Shown in pieces: positions 12,001-22,608 of a stretch of DNA of 64,000 nt. Both the position numbers and the translations under genes were made by a program. The DNA is taken from assembly GCF_949628265.1 (NCBI RefSeq), contig NC_088786.1:30029681-30093680 (forward strand). Reading direction: 5' to 3'. Numbering within the stretch: the first letter of the stretch is position 1; the number at the start of each line of letters is the position of its first letter. This DNA is from Cloeon dipterum (Eukaryota > Arthropoda > Insecta > Ephemeroptera > Baetidae). The notes below the pieces were generated by a model, which searched no databases, had not been told where the DNA came from, and was given only the letters and a program-made list of their open reading frames with translations.

Positions 12001-12166
12001 TGGCAGGGCTTCCTTCCATATCTAAAAAAATAATTTTGACCTCAATCAATTAGTTTGTAGTTGAAAATTTCAAAAATTAAATTTACCGGTCCAAGGAAAT
12101 CAGTCGATGAGCAAGCTGTCTGGAATTTCCAATGTTGTTGCATGCTCTGGATGCCAAAATTATCAT
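9021..12166 (-). CDS. ABCB8: ABCB8-type mitochondrial half ABC transporter
   Basis: An inner-mitochondrial-membrane half transporter (one transmembrane domain, one ATPase domain) that acts as a dimer; the family is linked to mitochondrial K-ATP activity and iron export. There are thirteen exons: 12087-12166, 11863-12021, 11556-11718, 11339-11497, 11135-11280, 11004-11079, 10810-10950, 10382-10744, 10103-10326, 9866-10040, 9389-9567, 9190-9337 and 9021-9137, encoding 709 residues. The N-terminus [20 protein letters not shown] resembles a mitochondrial presequence. Walker A is GSSGGGKS (about 489-496), the Q-loop is NQEP, the signature is ISGGQKQR (about 594), Walker B is ILILDEAT (split by an intron before SALD), and the H-loop is [24 protein letters not shown] and [12 protein letters not shown] match ABCB8 rather than ABCB7 or ABCB10. 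Introns 6 and 9 use GC donors (GCAAGT). Divergent with NUDT9. Confidence 0.95.
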
Positions 12167-12542
12167 AATTCAATTCGGCTGGGGCCAGTGTGTCGAAATT
12201 TTAATTTGTTTTGGACTTGGAGCTTCTGGCAGTCCTCTGCATCCTAGCACATATGAAATAATATGAAATCGGAAATCGGGGCGTGGCAATGTTGATTAGC
12301 GTTTGAATTGGAGTAGCGCGATCGACTTTACCCATCCCCATCCCCTTCCCCTGTCGTAGCCAGTGTCAACACACAGAGAAAATTGTATCTCCAGAATTCA
12401 GAAAAATATTCTGTTTTAAAAGGTACAGTACCGCGAATCTGATTTTGAATGTGTTAATATTATAATTTGAAAAAGAAATTATTGAAAAGAAAATTTCATT
12501 CGGTTCCTCGGATAGCTATTTTCGCTGTCACTTTTGGGTTGC
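12167..12542. promoter_or_regulatory. Shared ABCB8/NUDT9 divergent promoter region
   Basis: The start codons of ABCB8 (minus) and NUDT9 (plus) are 376 bp apart and point away from each other, so both promoters and 5' UTRs must lie here unless upstream exons exist. Visible features are a C-rich tract (CCCATCCCCATCCCCTTCCCC, about 12332-12352) and GCGATCGAC at about 12318. No clear TATA box stands out, which fits housekeeping promoters. Bidirectionality is inferred from geometry. Confidence 0.5.
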
Positions 12543-13664
12543 ATGCAGTTCAGACCACTCATCGCTCAGATTCCTCATTCTATCGGCCGAAAAGTCCAAG
12601 TAAGTGTCTTTAATATTATCAAGAGGACTATTATTTAATTGCACATTTGAATGTGTCATATCGTTGCACAGGCTCCTGCAAGAACAGCAGCAGCAGTACG
12701 AATGCTGGCAAGCACATCTGGGATGTCTCACACCAAGTGCAGGAGCGAATTTTATGCCAGGACAAACAACACAGTCAGACGCTTCCCTGTCCCTTTAGGC
12801 AAAGTAAATTGGGAAGTTCCGTACCCTGAGTACAAACCTACCCACTACACTTCGGAACATGTTTTGAAAAGTCCTCCTTGGGCTGACAAGGTTAAAAATT
12901 TTCTTTAATTAAGTTTTTAATTTAATTGAGTTGCCCTTATTCAGGAGGATTTAGCGTCTGCCAGTTACAAATGGAATGATTTGGACAATGGTGTGAACAG
13001 GAGGAGTTACCTGGGACAGTACAAGTTGGATGACAAAGGGCGTCCGCTGAACCCAATTGGCCGCACTGGTGTCCAAGGCAGAGGGTGCCTTGGTCGATGG
13101 GGTCCCAACCATGCTGCAGATCCTATTGTTACAAAGTGGAAAAGGGATTCGCAAGGCCACCAAGTCCTTGGGCCTGATGATTTACCGATTCTGCAGTGCG
13201 TGTTGATTCTGAGAGGAGACTGCAATGAATGGGCCTTGCCAGGAGGAATGGTGAACACAAAATGTCACTTGAATATTTGACCAGTCTAATTTTGCTCTGC
13301 TCAGGTTGACCCAGGAGAACATGTCTCAAAGACGTTGCAACGCGAATTTTTGGAGGAAGCCATGGACTCGTGCAGTGAGGAGGAAATAAGCAAAATCAAA
13401 AGCTTCTTCGAGTCGGAAGGATCAGAGATTTACAAGGGGTATGTGGACGACCCTCGGAATACTGACAACAGCTGGATGGAGACATACGCAATGAATTTCC
13501 ATGACCACGATGGATCAGTTTTTGAAAAAATCCAACTGCAGTTTGGAGATGACGCAGTTGGTGTCAAGTGGAGGGATTTGACCAAAGACTTGAAGCTCTA
13601 TGCATCCCATTCAGAGTTCATAGATATATTACTCGATTTGCATATTAATTCCAAATATTTGTAA
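12543..13664 (+). CDS. NUDT9: NUDT9-type ADP-ribose pyrophosphatase (Nudix hydrolase)
   Basis: Hydrolyses ADP-ribose to AMP and ribose 5-phosphate; vertebrate NUDT9 is largely mitochondrial and is homologous to the TRPM2 C-terminal domain. Exons 12543-12599, 12672-12890, 12945-13250 and 13305-13664 encode 313 residues (human about 350). Landmarks are VNWEVPYPEYKPTHYT, the GRTGVQGRGCLGRWGPNHAADP block, WALPGGMVDPGE leading into the Nudix box with REFLEEA (G-x5-E-x7-REUxEE is intact across the last intron), YKGYVDDPRNTDNSWMET, and LKLYASHSEF. The N-terminal residues are basic and hydroxyl-rich, consistent with mitochondrial targeting. The start ATG at 12543 is the first in a short exon with a perfect GTAAGT donor. 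A poly(A) signal overlaps the region just after the stop. Confidence 0.95.
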
Positions 13665-13666
13665 CT

Positions 13667-13672
13667 AATAAA
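13667..13672 (+). terminator. NUDT9: NUDT9 polyadenylation signal (AATAAA)
   Basis: A canonical AATAAA begins two bases after the NUDT9 stop codon, followed by a TGTTTGTGTT stretch suited to downstream cleavage. It implies a 3' UTR of only a few tens of bases. Confidence 0.7.
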
Positions 13673-13731
13673 TGTTTGTGTTAAAGGATACAGCATCGCA
13701 TTTTTTCACAGTAGACAATAGTTGAAGCCAT

Positions 13732-13737
13732 TTTATT
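13732..13737 (-). terminator. RpL29: RpL29 polyadenylation signal (AATAAA on minus strand)
   Basis: TTTATT on the plus strand reads AATAAA on the minus strand, 30 bases past the RpL29 stop. It is about 60 bp from the converging NUDT9 signal, so the two 3' UTRs may meet or overlap. Confidence 0.65.
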
Positions 13738-13767
13738 TTAAGACATTGGAAAAAAGAATTAACATGC

Positions 13768-14392
13768 TTATTTCGTCTGAACAGCCTTTTCTGCTCTAGC
13801 GGCGGCTCTTTCGGCTGCGCGCTTGAGCTGCTGTGCTGGCTTCAAGTTGTGTTTTCTGGAGAATTTGAGGTTCTTCAGGAACTTGGAGTCAACCTGTTCA
13901 ATAAATTCTGGTTTAAAATCGTTTCTTGGGCGTTCAAATGGCAACTTACGCCTCGGGTGTGCTCGTTCCTGTACCTCTTGGGTTTCTTGATTCCATTTCT
14001 ATGGTTCTTCTTGTCTAAAAACGATGGGAAAAATCGATAAATATAAAATTAGCACAAGTTAACTGCAGGTCCAATTGTAAGTGAGGAATTGCTCAAGTTT
14101 CGACCAGGATTTATTAAAATGTCAGCTAAGTTGTCTTTGAATTACATATTACATTATGGAAAAGACACAGTTTTCGTCGCCGAGTTACAGTTTTCGCTAC
14201 CCCTACTTTAACATGGGATTCTCATAAGAACTGGCGAGATGTGTAACCCGGCAGAAACTAACTTTACCATAAATATATTATCTTGATTATCTTAAATAAG
14301 TTTTAACTAAAACTAAGTAAAATATCATAGCAGGGTTAAAATGTGATCTACTTACGTTGATTATGTGCCGTATGGTTCTTCGACTTTGCCAT
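13768..14392 (-). CDS. RpL29: 60S ribosomal protein L29 (eL29)
   Basis: A small, very basic protein of the large cytosolic ribosomal subunit. Exons 14356-14392, 13950-14014 and 13768-13893 encode 75 residues. The start MAKSKNHTAHNQ and the following KKNHRNGIKKPKRYR are the near-invariant eL29 N-terminus. The middle VDSKFLKNLKFSRKHN matches the family, and the tail is lysine/alanine-rich. The length is typical of insect L29. A possible 5' UTR splice acceptor (AAAATTTTCAG) lies 16 bases before the start codon. Convergent with NUDT9 and divergent with condensin subunit H2. Intron 1 contains a small dispersed inverted-repeat element at 14184-14264. Confidence 0.95.
14184..14264 (-). mobile_element. 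Small dispersed inverted-repeat element, copy 1 (MITE-like)
   Basis: About 80 bp in intron 1 of RpL29, beginning GTTACAGTTTTCGC. It matches, in opposite orientation, the copy at 50199-50279; the shared core includes CTCATAAGAACTGGCGAGAT followed by GTGTAAC. The right end here is degraded (AACTAAC instead of AACTGTAAC). A partial duplicate of the left end (ACAGTTTTCGTCGCC) lies immediately upstream. No target duplication can be seen. Confidence 0.75.
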
Positions 14393-15034
14393 GATTTACT
14401 CTGATTCTGAAAATTTTAACGTTTTTTAATCCAAGCATGGTACGTAAACAAAGTCACATTGGCATTTTCAATTCGGCTTGCCAGACGTAAATACATCGAT
14501 TCAATGACTAAATGAAGGATATACATATTATATTGGGCAAAATTATTAGAAAGAACTGCGTTATTAGATTCTCCTTATCACTATCCATACTTCGGATTCA
14601 AATTAAAATGGATGATTCCACGGATAAATAGGAAAATAGAAAACAGCTTACATGAACACCACGACAGTGAATCGTACAACAGAAACAATGGCCGGGTATG
14701 AATAGTTCTATATATCACCGCTGGATGGCGATTGTGACCTTTCCTTGCTATCGCGATCCTGTCCAATCCAATCGCGACACTCGCGCCATCATAGCTTTTG
14801 CTGGGGCGATTGTTGTTATTGTGTGCTGTCGTACTCTGCCCACAACTCCGTTCTTAATTTGTATGATAAAATAATGCTTCGTGGAAACTACAGCAGCACG
14901 TAAGTCGTCTACGTTGTTTGGTTTTCGTTTATTTTGTGAATGAAATCAACATCAATAGGTCGAAAGTATCTCAAATAAAATTTAAATTTACGTTTCCGCA
15001 ATTTTGTTTGCAGTTTTATCGCGATGAGAGAAAT
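14393..15034. promoter_or_regulatory. RpL29/condensin-H2 divergent promoter region and H2 5' UTR intron
   Basis: The two start codons are 642 bp apart on diverging strands. On the plus side a probable 5' UTR exon ends at 14899 (CAGCAGCAC|GTAAGT) and is joined to an acceptor at 15012-15013 (TTGTTTGCAG). The intervening 114 nt are intronic. An ATG at 14874 in the leader opens a short upstream frame. Confidence 0.5.
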
Positions 15035-18000
15035 ATGATGGAAGTGGATCCTACTACATCTTCAGATCCAGGTGCTTTATATCGGGCACTTCCTCAGCCT
15101 GTTGTTCAGATTTCGCGGTTGGACTTGAATAAGTTGCCGTCTAACAACAACAATGTCCACAAGGTCTCCAACCAAGGGCAATCATCTCACGCGAGGCCTC
15201 AAAAATTACCCGCCAAAATGTCTTCGGGACAAAACTCGAGCTCTGGTAGCCGTTCGGCTCAAAGTGCAGGTCCGTGATTGTTCAATGCTATACAAATATG
15301 ACCGCATTTTTAATATTTAATTTCTAATCAGCACGCTCAGCACCTGTTGCTGTTGAGGAAAGTGACTGCGACGAAGAGGACCTCTACCTCGTTAGCAGAG
15401 CCTCGGTGCACATTGCTAAATTGATGGAACAGTTCAATTGCCTCATGAAAATTTACCATGATAAAAACGCCAACTTTCAAGTTGAGCTGAGCAAGGTACG
15501 TTTCTTTTAAAAAACAGTCAACCCTTCTGGAAATTGTCAGTATTATTTTATCTATCAATACTTTGATTTGATATTTTCATCACTCACCATCCATGTTAAG
15601 AGAAACTATACACACATATTGAGTGGTTAACCCCTATGTGCTAATTCCAGTCTACTAAAAATATTTGTTTTAATGAGGCCTTTCGAGGATCAAGTTTGCT
15701 GTACCAATGAAAGTACACACGAAATATTCCACGTACTTTTCAAAAATATTTTTAACCCTTTAATACATAAATATCTGATTGAACTATAATTGATTTTTCA
15801 TCACAATATGCGAGACACTTCTGATAATGCTTATTCGATTTTTAATTGTGAATTGTACCCAAAAACAGTTCTAAATATATTTCAACTTAACAACAACATT
15901 TGGCAATGATCTAACTGTCTCAAAAATCAAAATTAGCATTTTTGATCAAAACTTAAGCGTTTTAACAAATTAAATTAATTTTTTAACACTGACCTTTATA
16001 CTGGATAATTTGCCTAACCGTAGTAGTTAGTTAATATCTTAATATCACGTATATCTAGAAAACCATGCAATATTTATGCAAAGGAATCCAGAAAGTTAAA
16101 TTTATGCATAGAAATCTTCTTAAATCCACCTAAGACTTGCCCAGATGTTTTTGCTTAGTGATTTTATTTTTTATGTCACGCACGCTGATCAATTCAGATA
16201 AAACATAGGCTTCTAAACTCAATTTTAGCTATTGGCGGCATGTGTGTTGTAGCCATGTTAATGATTAAACCATGCCTAAAAGCTTAAACTAATAGAACAA
16301 TTTTACTGTACATTATTTTAACCTATTGAGACTAACTATGTGACTATCATTAATTTTTTTACCATTAAAACACTTTTAGCTCCTTCACGAGTTGATGGTA
16401 AAAGTGGTCGCACCGTCGGATGTTGCCGATCCTTCCAGGGGCCTAAACTTTGGTCGCTTGGCACTGATTCTTCAAGGATCAACTACAATTTACTCTAAGA
16501 AAGTGGAATTCTTAGCAGACCTACTGACACAATTCATACTCCGCCTCTCCAGTGAAGTGTAAGTAAATTAGTCGTTTTGTCATTTGACTGCTGCACTTTT
16601 TTACCCTAATTTGATCATGCAGTGGCAAAGCAGCTGTTGGGCCGATCGGAGGTGATGATGATGCAGAGGAAGCCGCTATTGATGATGAGTTGCAAATTGA
16701 GAAAGCAGCGCAAGGGAAGCAGCAAGGACGCAGAAAGAAAGTGCAAAACACAAGTGCCACTCCGTTTGTTTTGTTGGATCTCAAAATTAAAAGTGCGCTA
16801 TTGCTTGATTTGAGTTGCTGTCTAAATAAACAACTTGGTGAATTGCAGAGTGTGCTACAAGAATGTCATCAATTAGGAAAATTCAACTGAGGCCAAAGAT
16901 TTTCACTGTTCTCTTCTACAACGACCAGTGTGATAAAGATAAACAGCGAGTCACCACTCTCAATCCAGAATTGGCTGGAGAAACCACGTGCTACAGGTTT
17001 GATCTAAGAGAAGTCCCAAATAGGTTGAAAATAAAAATATATACAATTTTCCAGAATGTGGGCTCCTCTGAATGAATCAAGGGGCTTGCTCAATCCTGAC
17101 TGCAAGGATGATGTTTACATGAGGTTTGCTAGTTGTAAGTAGTGTCCAAGTATTTGTTTAAACTGTACGTTTAGCTTAACTCTATCATATATTCAGCAAA
17201 TTTTGAGACTGAAGTTGAAGAACCACTGATTGTTGGAGAAGAAAATCCGGAAATGACTGAACCACCCGAAATGCCAGTAGAAAATTATTCGGACACAGAA
17301 GAATCTATGGCCAATGATGATTCACAGAAGTGAGTAATTTCATTAATATGCAATCCTCTTTTCAACTGCATCCCTGACTATTCTATCTAACTTCAGAATT
17401 TTGATTTACATTTTCATAAAATTCTGCCAGGTCTGAGATCGCACCAGATGAAACGGACCCTGTTAATACAGAAGATAGTTTTGAAGAAAAAGAATTAATG
17501 TTCAATGACTCAACTGATGATCCATGGAAAACACTTTCTCCTGGTGATACAATAGAAGACTTAAGACTGCAACCTCAACCTCCCATACCAAAATTCAAGT
17601 CTAGAGTTGTGAGTTGAGTGATGATTTCTTTAACATCAATCACGATCTTGCTTTTGCAGGAATTAGAAATAGATGAAGCGTACTTCAGAACGTGGTACAA
17701 AGAGGCTAAAAAGACTCGTGGTTGTTTTGGTAATTTGATCCAATAAATTTATTTTAATTTATTATTTTATGCTCACACATCATTTCAGGCGATGAAAACA
17801 TTCATGAAGGTTTAGCATTAGAAAAAGAGGGAAAACTGTTAGATCATGCAGATGCTAAATTCAAAAGAAAGCGAATCGATATTGGTATGTCTTAGTAAAT
17901 CTCTTATAGAACCACAATAATATCTCAATTTAAATTCTCATTTGCTATTTGCAGATTCGGACAGGTCCTGTAAGAAATTTGCCAGTACAATAGAAGACCT

Positions 18001-18770
18001 CTTCGAGCATCACGACAGTGATGGTAAACAAAAATATATTTAAAAATTATTTTTGCATCTTTGTGATTCTAGATGAAGATTTGTTGGGCTTCAGTGATAA
18101 CAAACCAATTTATCAAATCACTACCTCCAATCTGCCAATACCAAATATGAGTGAAATGGAAGACTGGTGCTCAGAACCAGATTTGAACAATGATGGACCT
18201 GAAGGATTGCTGTTTGATCCTCCACCCTCTGACGATGAAAAAAGTGATGCCGAGTCAACCATAGACTTTGTAAGTATAAAGTATATGCAAAGTGAGAAGT
18301 ATCCCACTCATGAAACGTTTTTTTTTATCAAAATTGAAGCAACCAACTGAAGACCCCAAAGAGTCAGCTGCTCGCGTTGATGCGTTCATGAAATTCATGA
18401 AGCAACGTTTTGCTGAAGATGAGCAGAAGCCAAAGTTTTCTTTTAAGTCATACTGTGACACCATTATAGACACCTTTCCCCCTGGAGATGAGAAGAAAGA
18501 GGAAATCAAAGTTAATTTCAAAGAGCTGTTGAGTGACACGTCTGCTGGACAAGACTGTGCTCGCCAGCTCTTAGCGACTCTTATGTTGGCAAGTTCATTG
18601 GTTTTTAAACTCAATTCATTCCTAACTGAGTTATTTTGCAGGCTAATCTTAAAAATGTTGAAGTTGAAGGATGTGAAGAAGGTACTTTAGCTGGTGAATC
18701 ATTTGATGTCAGACTGCTCAACCGCACAAGACATATGACAACATTTGAAGAAGACGAGCAGTTTAGCTAG
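15035..18770 (+). CDS. Cap-H2: Condensin-2 complex subunit H2 (kleisin-beta)
   Basis: The kleisin of condensin II bridges the SMC2/SMC4 heads and acts in nuclear chromosome compaction. Fourteen exons: 15035-15269, 15332-15495, 16380-16558, 16623-16792, 16849-16996, 17055-17134, 17197-17329, 17431-17608, 17660-17729, 17789-17884, 17955-18023, 18073-18269, 18340-18588 and 18642-18770, encoding 698 residues. The conserved N-domain shows NFQVELSKLLHEL and LILQGSTTIYSKKVEFL. Next come a mid-region YRMWAPLNESRGLL and DDPWKTLSP, and a C-terminal domain ending FDVRLLNRTRHMTTFEED, all collinear with vertebrate NCAPH2. The 56-nt intron 4 (donor A|GTGCGC) is inferred from a frame change and is the least certain junction. 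Intron 13 has a GC donor. About 120 N-terminal residues, serine- and asparagine-rich, precede the usual start of the family. The first AATAAA downstream is at 19482. Confidence 0.88.
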
Positions 18771-20151
18771 ATTGTGTTTGGGGCTTTTGTGTTCACTTTC
18801 AGGGCTGATGTTATTTTAATGCTTAGCTTTTTGTGATTTTTGTTCTAATTTAGTAGGGAATTCACCAAAATTTTCAGATAGGTTGCATAATCTACTTTTT
18901 ATTAATGCAGTGACTTCCTGGAGGTACAAGACTGACATTTTGGTTTCTTTACTTCTATAGTTAGAATAGAAATGCCAAGCACATACTAGAACATTAAATT
19001 ATTACACCATCATTTTTGTGTTTGGCTGTTGACGATTTTCATTGATCTAGTTCAGCAAGTTTGCGGCTATTGGCGTTTAAGTTTTGTATTCAGGAAGGTG
19101 CTGCAACTAATTTAATATTCAGATCAAAAATCTAGCACATTTCAAGGGAGAATCCTGTTGCAATGTCACTTTCCCTGGGTCATCGTCAGCATTTTTCTTA
19201 ATTCTGTGGTTTTCTTATGGTTAGCACAAGGTTGTTACTATCTAATTACCTGTTGGAAATTGTGTGTGCTTGCTAGTCGGGAAATAACCAGAAGGAGAGC
19301 AATAAGAAATATTAATGTCTGGATAATTTTCTTAATATCTCCATAATTAATTTAGAAGCAATGATTTTAGCTACTGACATTCCTAAACTATTTTTGCATC
19401 AAGTTAATGAATGACTTGTTATGTTGAATTCCTCACTGTCCTAATAATATATCTGGGGTTCTTTGTCCACATGATTACAACAATAAATGAGTACAAATCA
19501 ATTTTACTAGAAATTGTTTATCTTTAATCGCTCCAATGTTACAACCTTAAAATTTTGCATTAAGACTTAAAACATGCATGTGTTTTAAAATGTAAATATA
19601 AACTAATAAAAATGCAAAATTGGACGCTTTGGCAATATTTATAAAAGCTAAACAGATATTGCAGACATCGACTCATTTTGATCCAAACAAGTATAAATAT
19701 TTTAAAGAAAAACCAATATTATGGATAATATAATAAGAAATATCAGCGCATCTCCCATTTTTTATGTATTTCCAATTATGTAATTGACGATTTTTTTGTT
19801 TTTGTGATATTTTGAAATGCTTTCAAATATTCGGATTGCAAAAGAGATAATTACAATAATGGTTTAACATATAGGCAAATAAAATACAATTCCGATTAAA
19901 TAAAGCCTTTATTTTTAATCGATGTGTTCTGAGCGCATTCCTGAAAGTGATCGGATCCCGTAAAAATCCGCGCTTTATTTCAAGTTTACATGCACTGTTA
20001 TGCGCATGCCTCATTTGGTCGTATTCTTCTACAGAGCCAGATGGAAAGTTTTGATTTGTTTACCATTCCAACTGCGCTGCATGACTGCAACAACTCCCAG
20101 TCCTCCTTATGGTGATGGACAATGTGGGATGTCTACGTTTTCAAGAATGAC
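18771..20151 (+). other. Cap-H2 3' region and FICD upstream region
   Basis: No convincing coding exon. An AATAAA at 19482-19487 would give Cap-H2 a 3' UTR of about 700 nt. The plus open frame at 19158-19346 is hydrophobic but lies in that presumptive UTR and has no supporting features. Around 20040-20151 the sequence becomes less AT-rich and ends in a donor (AATGAC|GTGAGT at 20152) that could close a 5' UTR exon of FICD, paired with an acceptor at 20462-20463 (GTGGCGCAG). Confidence 0.45.
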
Positions 20152-20471
20152 GTGAGTGATTTTTATGTCATTGTATTCTGCACAATTTTTGCATTTTGTA
20201 TGACTCGTTAATTTTTTTTTTTTTTGAAATGTCTAAACTATGCAATGTTGTACTTTCAGCTCTACAAAACCATAAAATGACCTGATTAGTGATGGGTGCA
20301 GTTTAAAGATCATCATCTCAAAACCAATGCCAAAAATGATTGAAATGAGCCTACTCTGCAAGTGTCAAGAAATGTTGTGTGGAGAATAATTATGTTTTCG
20401 TCGCAAAAGACAATCGTACCTAGAACTGAATAACGTTTCGCCTACTTAGTCTTGAGTGGCGCAGTTTAAAA

Positions 20472-22608
20472 ATGAATCGAGTGACGTTTTTTGTGATCTT
20501 TTTATCAGGGGCTGTATTTGCACTCTTAGTTTCCCATTTGTCTAATCTTCTGAAAGCGCCTCAGCACAAAACCAGTGTGCAAGTCTTCAGAGCAGAGATT
20601 CTCAATCAGTACAAGGACACATTCTTTCCATTGCCATCAGCAGGAACTATCGATGTTGAAGAAGAGAGTACCTTAGGCGTTGTGATAAAGAATCTGCAAA
20701 AAGCACAAAAATCTTCCAAGCCACCAAAGCCCATCGGTATTAATATAATTGAATTGTTGTTAATTAGTTATTTTTTATATCTTAATATAATTGTGTATTT
20801 ATTAACATTATTTTTCTTGTGCAGAGAGAAAAGCAAATAATCAAGAGGCACTTGCCTCTCTTCACGCTGCTTTGGAAAAGAGACTTCAGGGACATCATGA
20901 CAAGGCTTTAAAACTTTTCCAGCATGCAGTAGCGCTTGCTCCAACCCATCCAGATGTGTTAAACCATTATGGAGAATTTTTGGAGCACACCCAAAAAGTA
21001 AGGTGTATTTTGTTCCTCACGAGCGATTAATAACATAAATGCATGTGTGCACTCTAAGGATGTTGTCGAGGCAGACAGACTGTACATGAGGGCATTGTCC
21101 CTTTCGCCGAGCCACAATAGGGCCATGACCAACAGACAACGCACGTCTCCTGTTGTGGATGCTCTTGACAAGGAAAATTTAAAGCGGATTGATGATAAAA
21201 GAAACACCTTGGGGCGGATTCCCTCAGCGGATTCATCACTGAGACGTGCAAAACGCGAGGCCTACTTTCAGCACGTTTACCACTCGGTTGGCATTGAGGG
21301 CAACACCATGAGCCTTTCTCAGACCAGAGTGATTTTGGAGACCGGAATGGCTGTTGGAGGAAAAAGCTTAATTGAGCATGGAGAAATCCTGGGTCTTGAT
21401 GCTGCTCTCAAATACTTGAACAGTAAGTTGTCCTGTAACCTTTTTTCACGCAATGATATAAAATGGTGATTAGAAGATTTATTCTCAAGTTGTTTCACTA
21501 AAGCAAACAAAAAATTCGAAAAATGAGGTTTCAGTGAGCCTCGCTCTGCCAGCCAGCTAATTTTTAATGTAGCACCAGCCACTGGGACTTTGGGTGCTGG
21601 TAAAAAACAGTCAATATAATAGTAAAAGGTTGCGGAAGTAAATTAGTCTTCACAATGAGGCCCCTCGAGCTGTTAAGAGCGATCAAACAGAACATTAAAA
21701 AAATTCAGCCGCGCATGGTCTAAAATTCGGCTTCAACTGCTGAGTTAGCCACCACCAGCACGGCTGAGACCTCTTTACTGTAATTAACATTGCTTTTTAT
21801 TATATAATGAAGTTAAAAATATATGTTTCAATTTTTTTAATAGAGTATTAAGAGATGTATTGATTTTAACTCTTACAAAAGTGCTTCATTATGATTTAAT
21901 TCGTTAAATATTTTGCAGATACGCTTCTTCGAGGAAAACCCCCTGGACATCTCGAGATTGAGGACATATTGGCTCTACACAGGCGAGTCATGGGATATGT
22001 AGAGCCCTTCGAAGCTGGCACTTTCAGGCGTACCCAGGTTTTTGTGGGAGGTCACGTGCCGCCTCCCCCTTCTGAGGTCAGTCTCCAGGTCGCGCAGCTT
22101 GTTAATTGGTTGCGATCTGATGAGGCCCTACAACTTCATCCTATCAGGTAATTGCAAGGTTACTTTGTATATTTGGATCCCTATTCATCTGAAACTATAT
22201 GCGATTACAGATACGCTGCTCTTGCTCATTATAAACTTGTGTACATTCACCCCTTCACTGACGGGAACGGTCGCACAAGTAGGCTGCTAATGAATCTTAT
22301 TCTGATGCAGGCTGGATATGCCCCAGTCATTATTCCAAAACAAGAGAGACAGAGGTATTTTGATGCATTTCAAGGGGTGCATTAAGTCAAGAGCTGATTT
22401 CAGATATTACGAGTACCTGGAAGTAGCCAACAGTGGCGATGTGAGACCTTTTATTCGGTACATTGCCGAGTGCACAGAGCAAACCCTTGAATTGTACCTG
22501 TGGGCCACGAGAGAATATTCGGCCCAGATTCCTGCTTTAAGCGCAGATCTGAGTGCAGAACAAGACCACGAGAGAATCATCTTAGGCAACGATGATGATA
22601 TCGTATAG
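20472..22608 (+). CDS. Fic: FIC-domain protein adenylyltransferase (FICD/HYPE)
   Basis: A type II membrane enzyme of the endoplasmic reticulum that AMPylates and de-AMPylates the chaperone BiP. Exons 20472-20736, 20825-20997, 21059-21422, 21919-22147, 22211-22354 and 22404-22608 encode 459 residues (human 458). One N-terminal membrane segment ([20 protein letters not shown]) is followed by two TPR repeats (about 95-170) with [12 protein letters not shown] and [11 protein letters not shown]. The inhibitory helix has SVGIEGN with the regulatory Glu at about 226. The Fic motif HPFTDGNGR (about 358-366) is complete, so catalysis is expected. Intron 5 is only 49 nt; reading through it would stop at once, and splicing restores [20 protein letters not shown]. 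Poly(A) signal AATAAA at 22674. Convergent with the PHETA gene. Confidence 0.96.

Noticed and set aside
13849-14040. Plus-strand hydrophobic frame
   Set aside because: It is the antisense shadow of RpL29 exons 2-3.
19158-19346. Hydrophobic 62-codon plus-strand frame
   Set aside because: It lies in the presumed Cap-H2 3' UTR, has no homology and no splice context.
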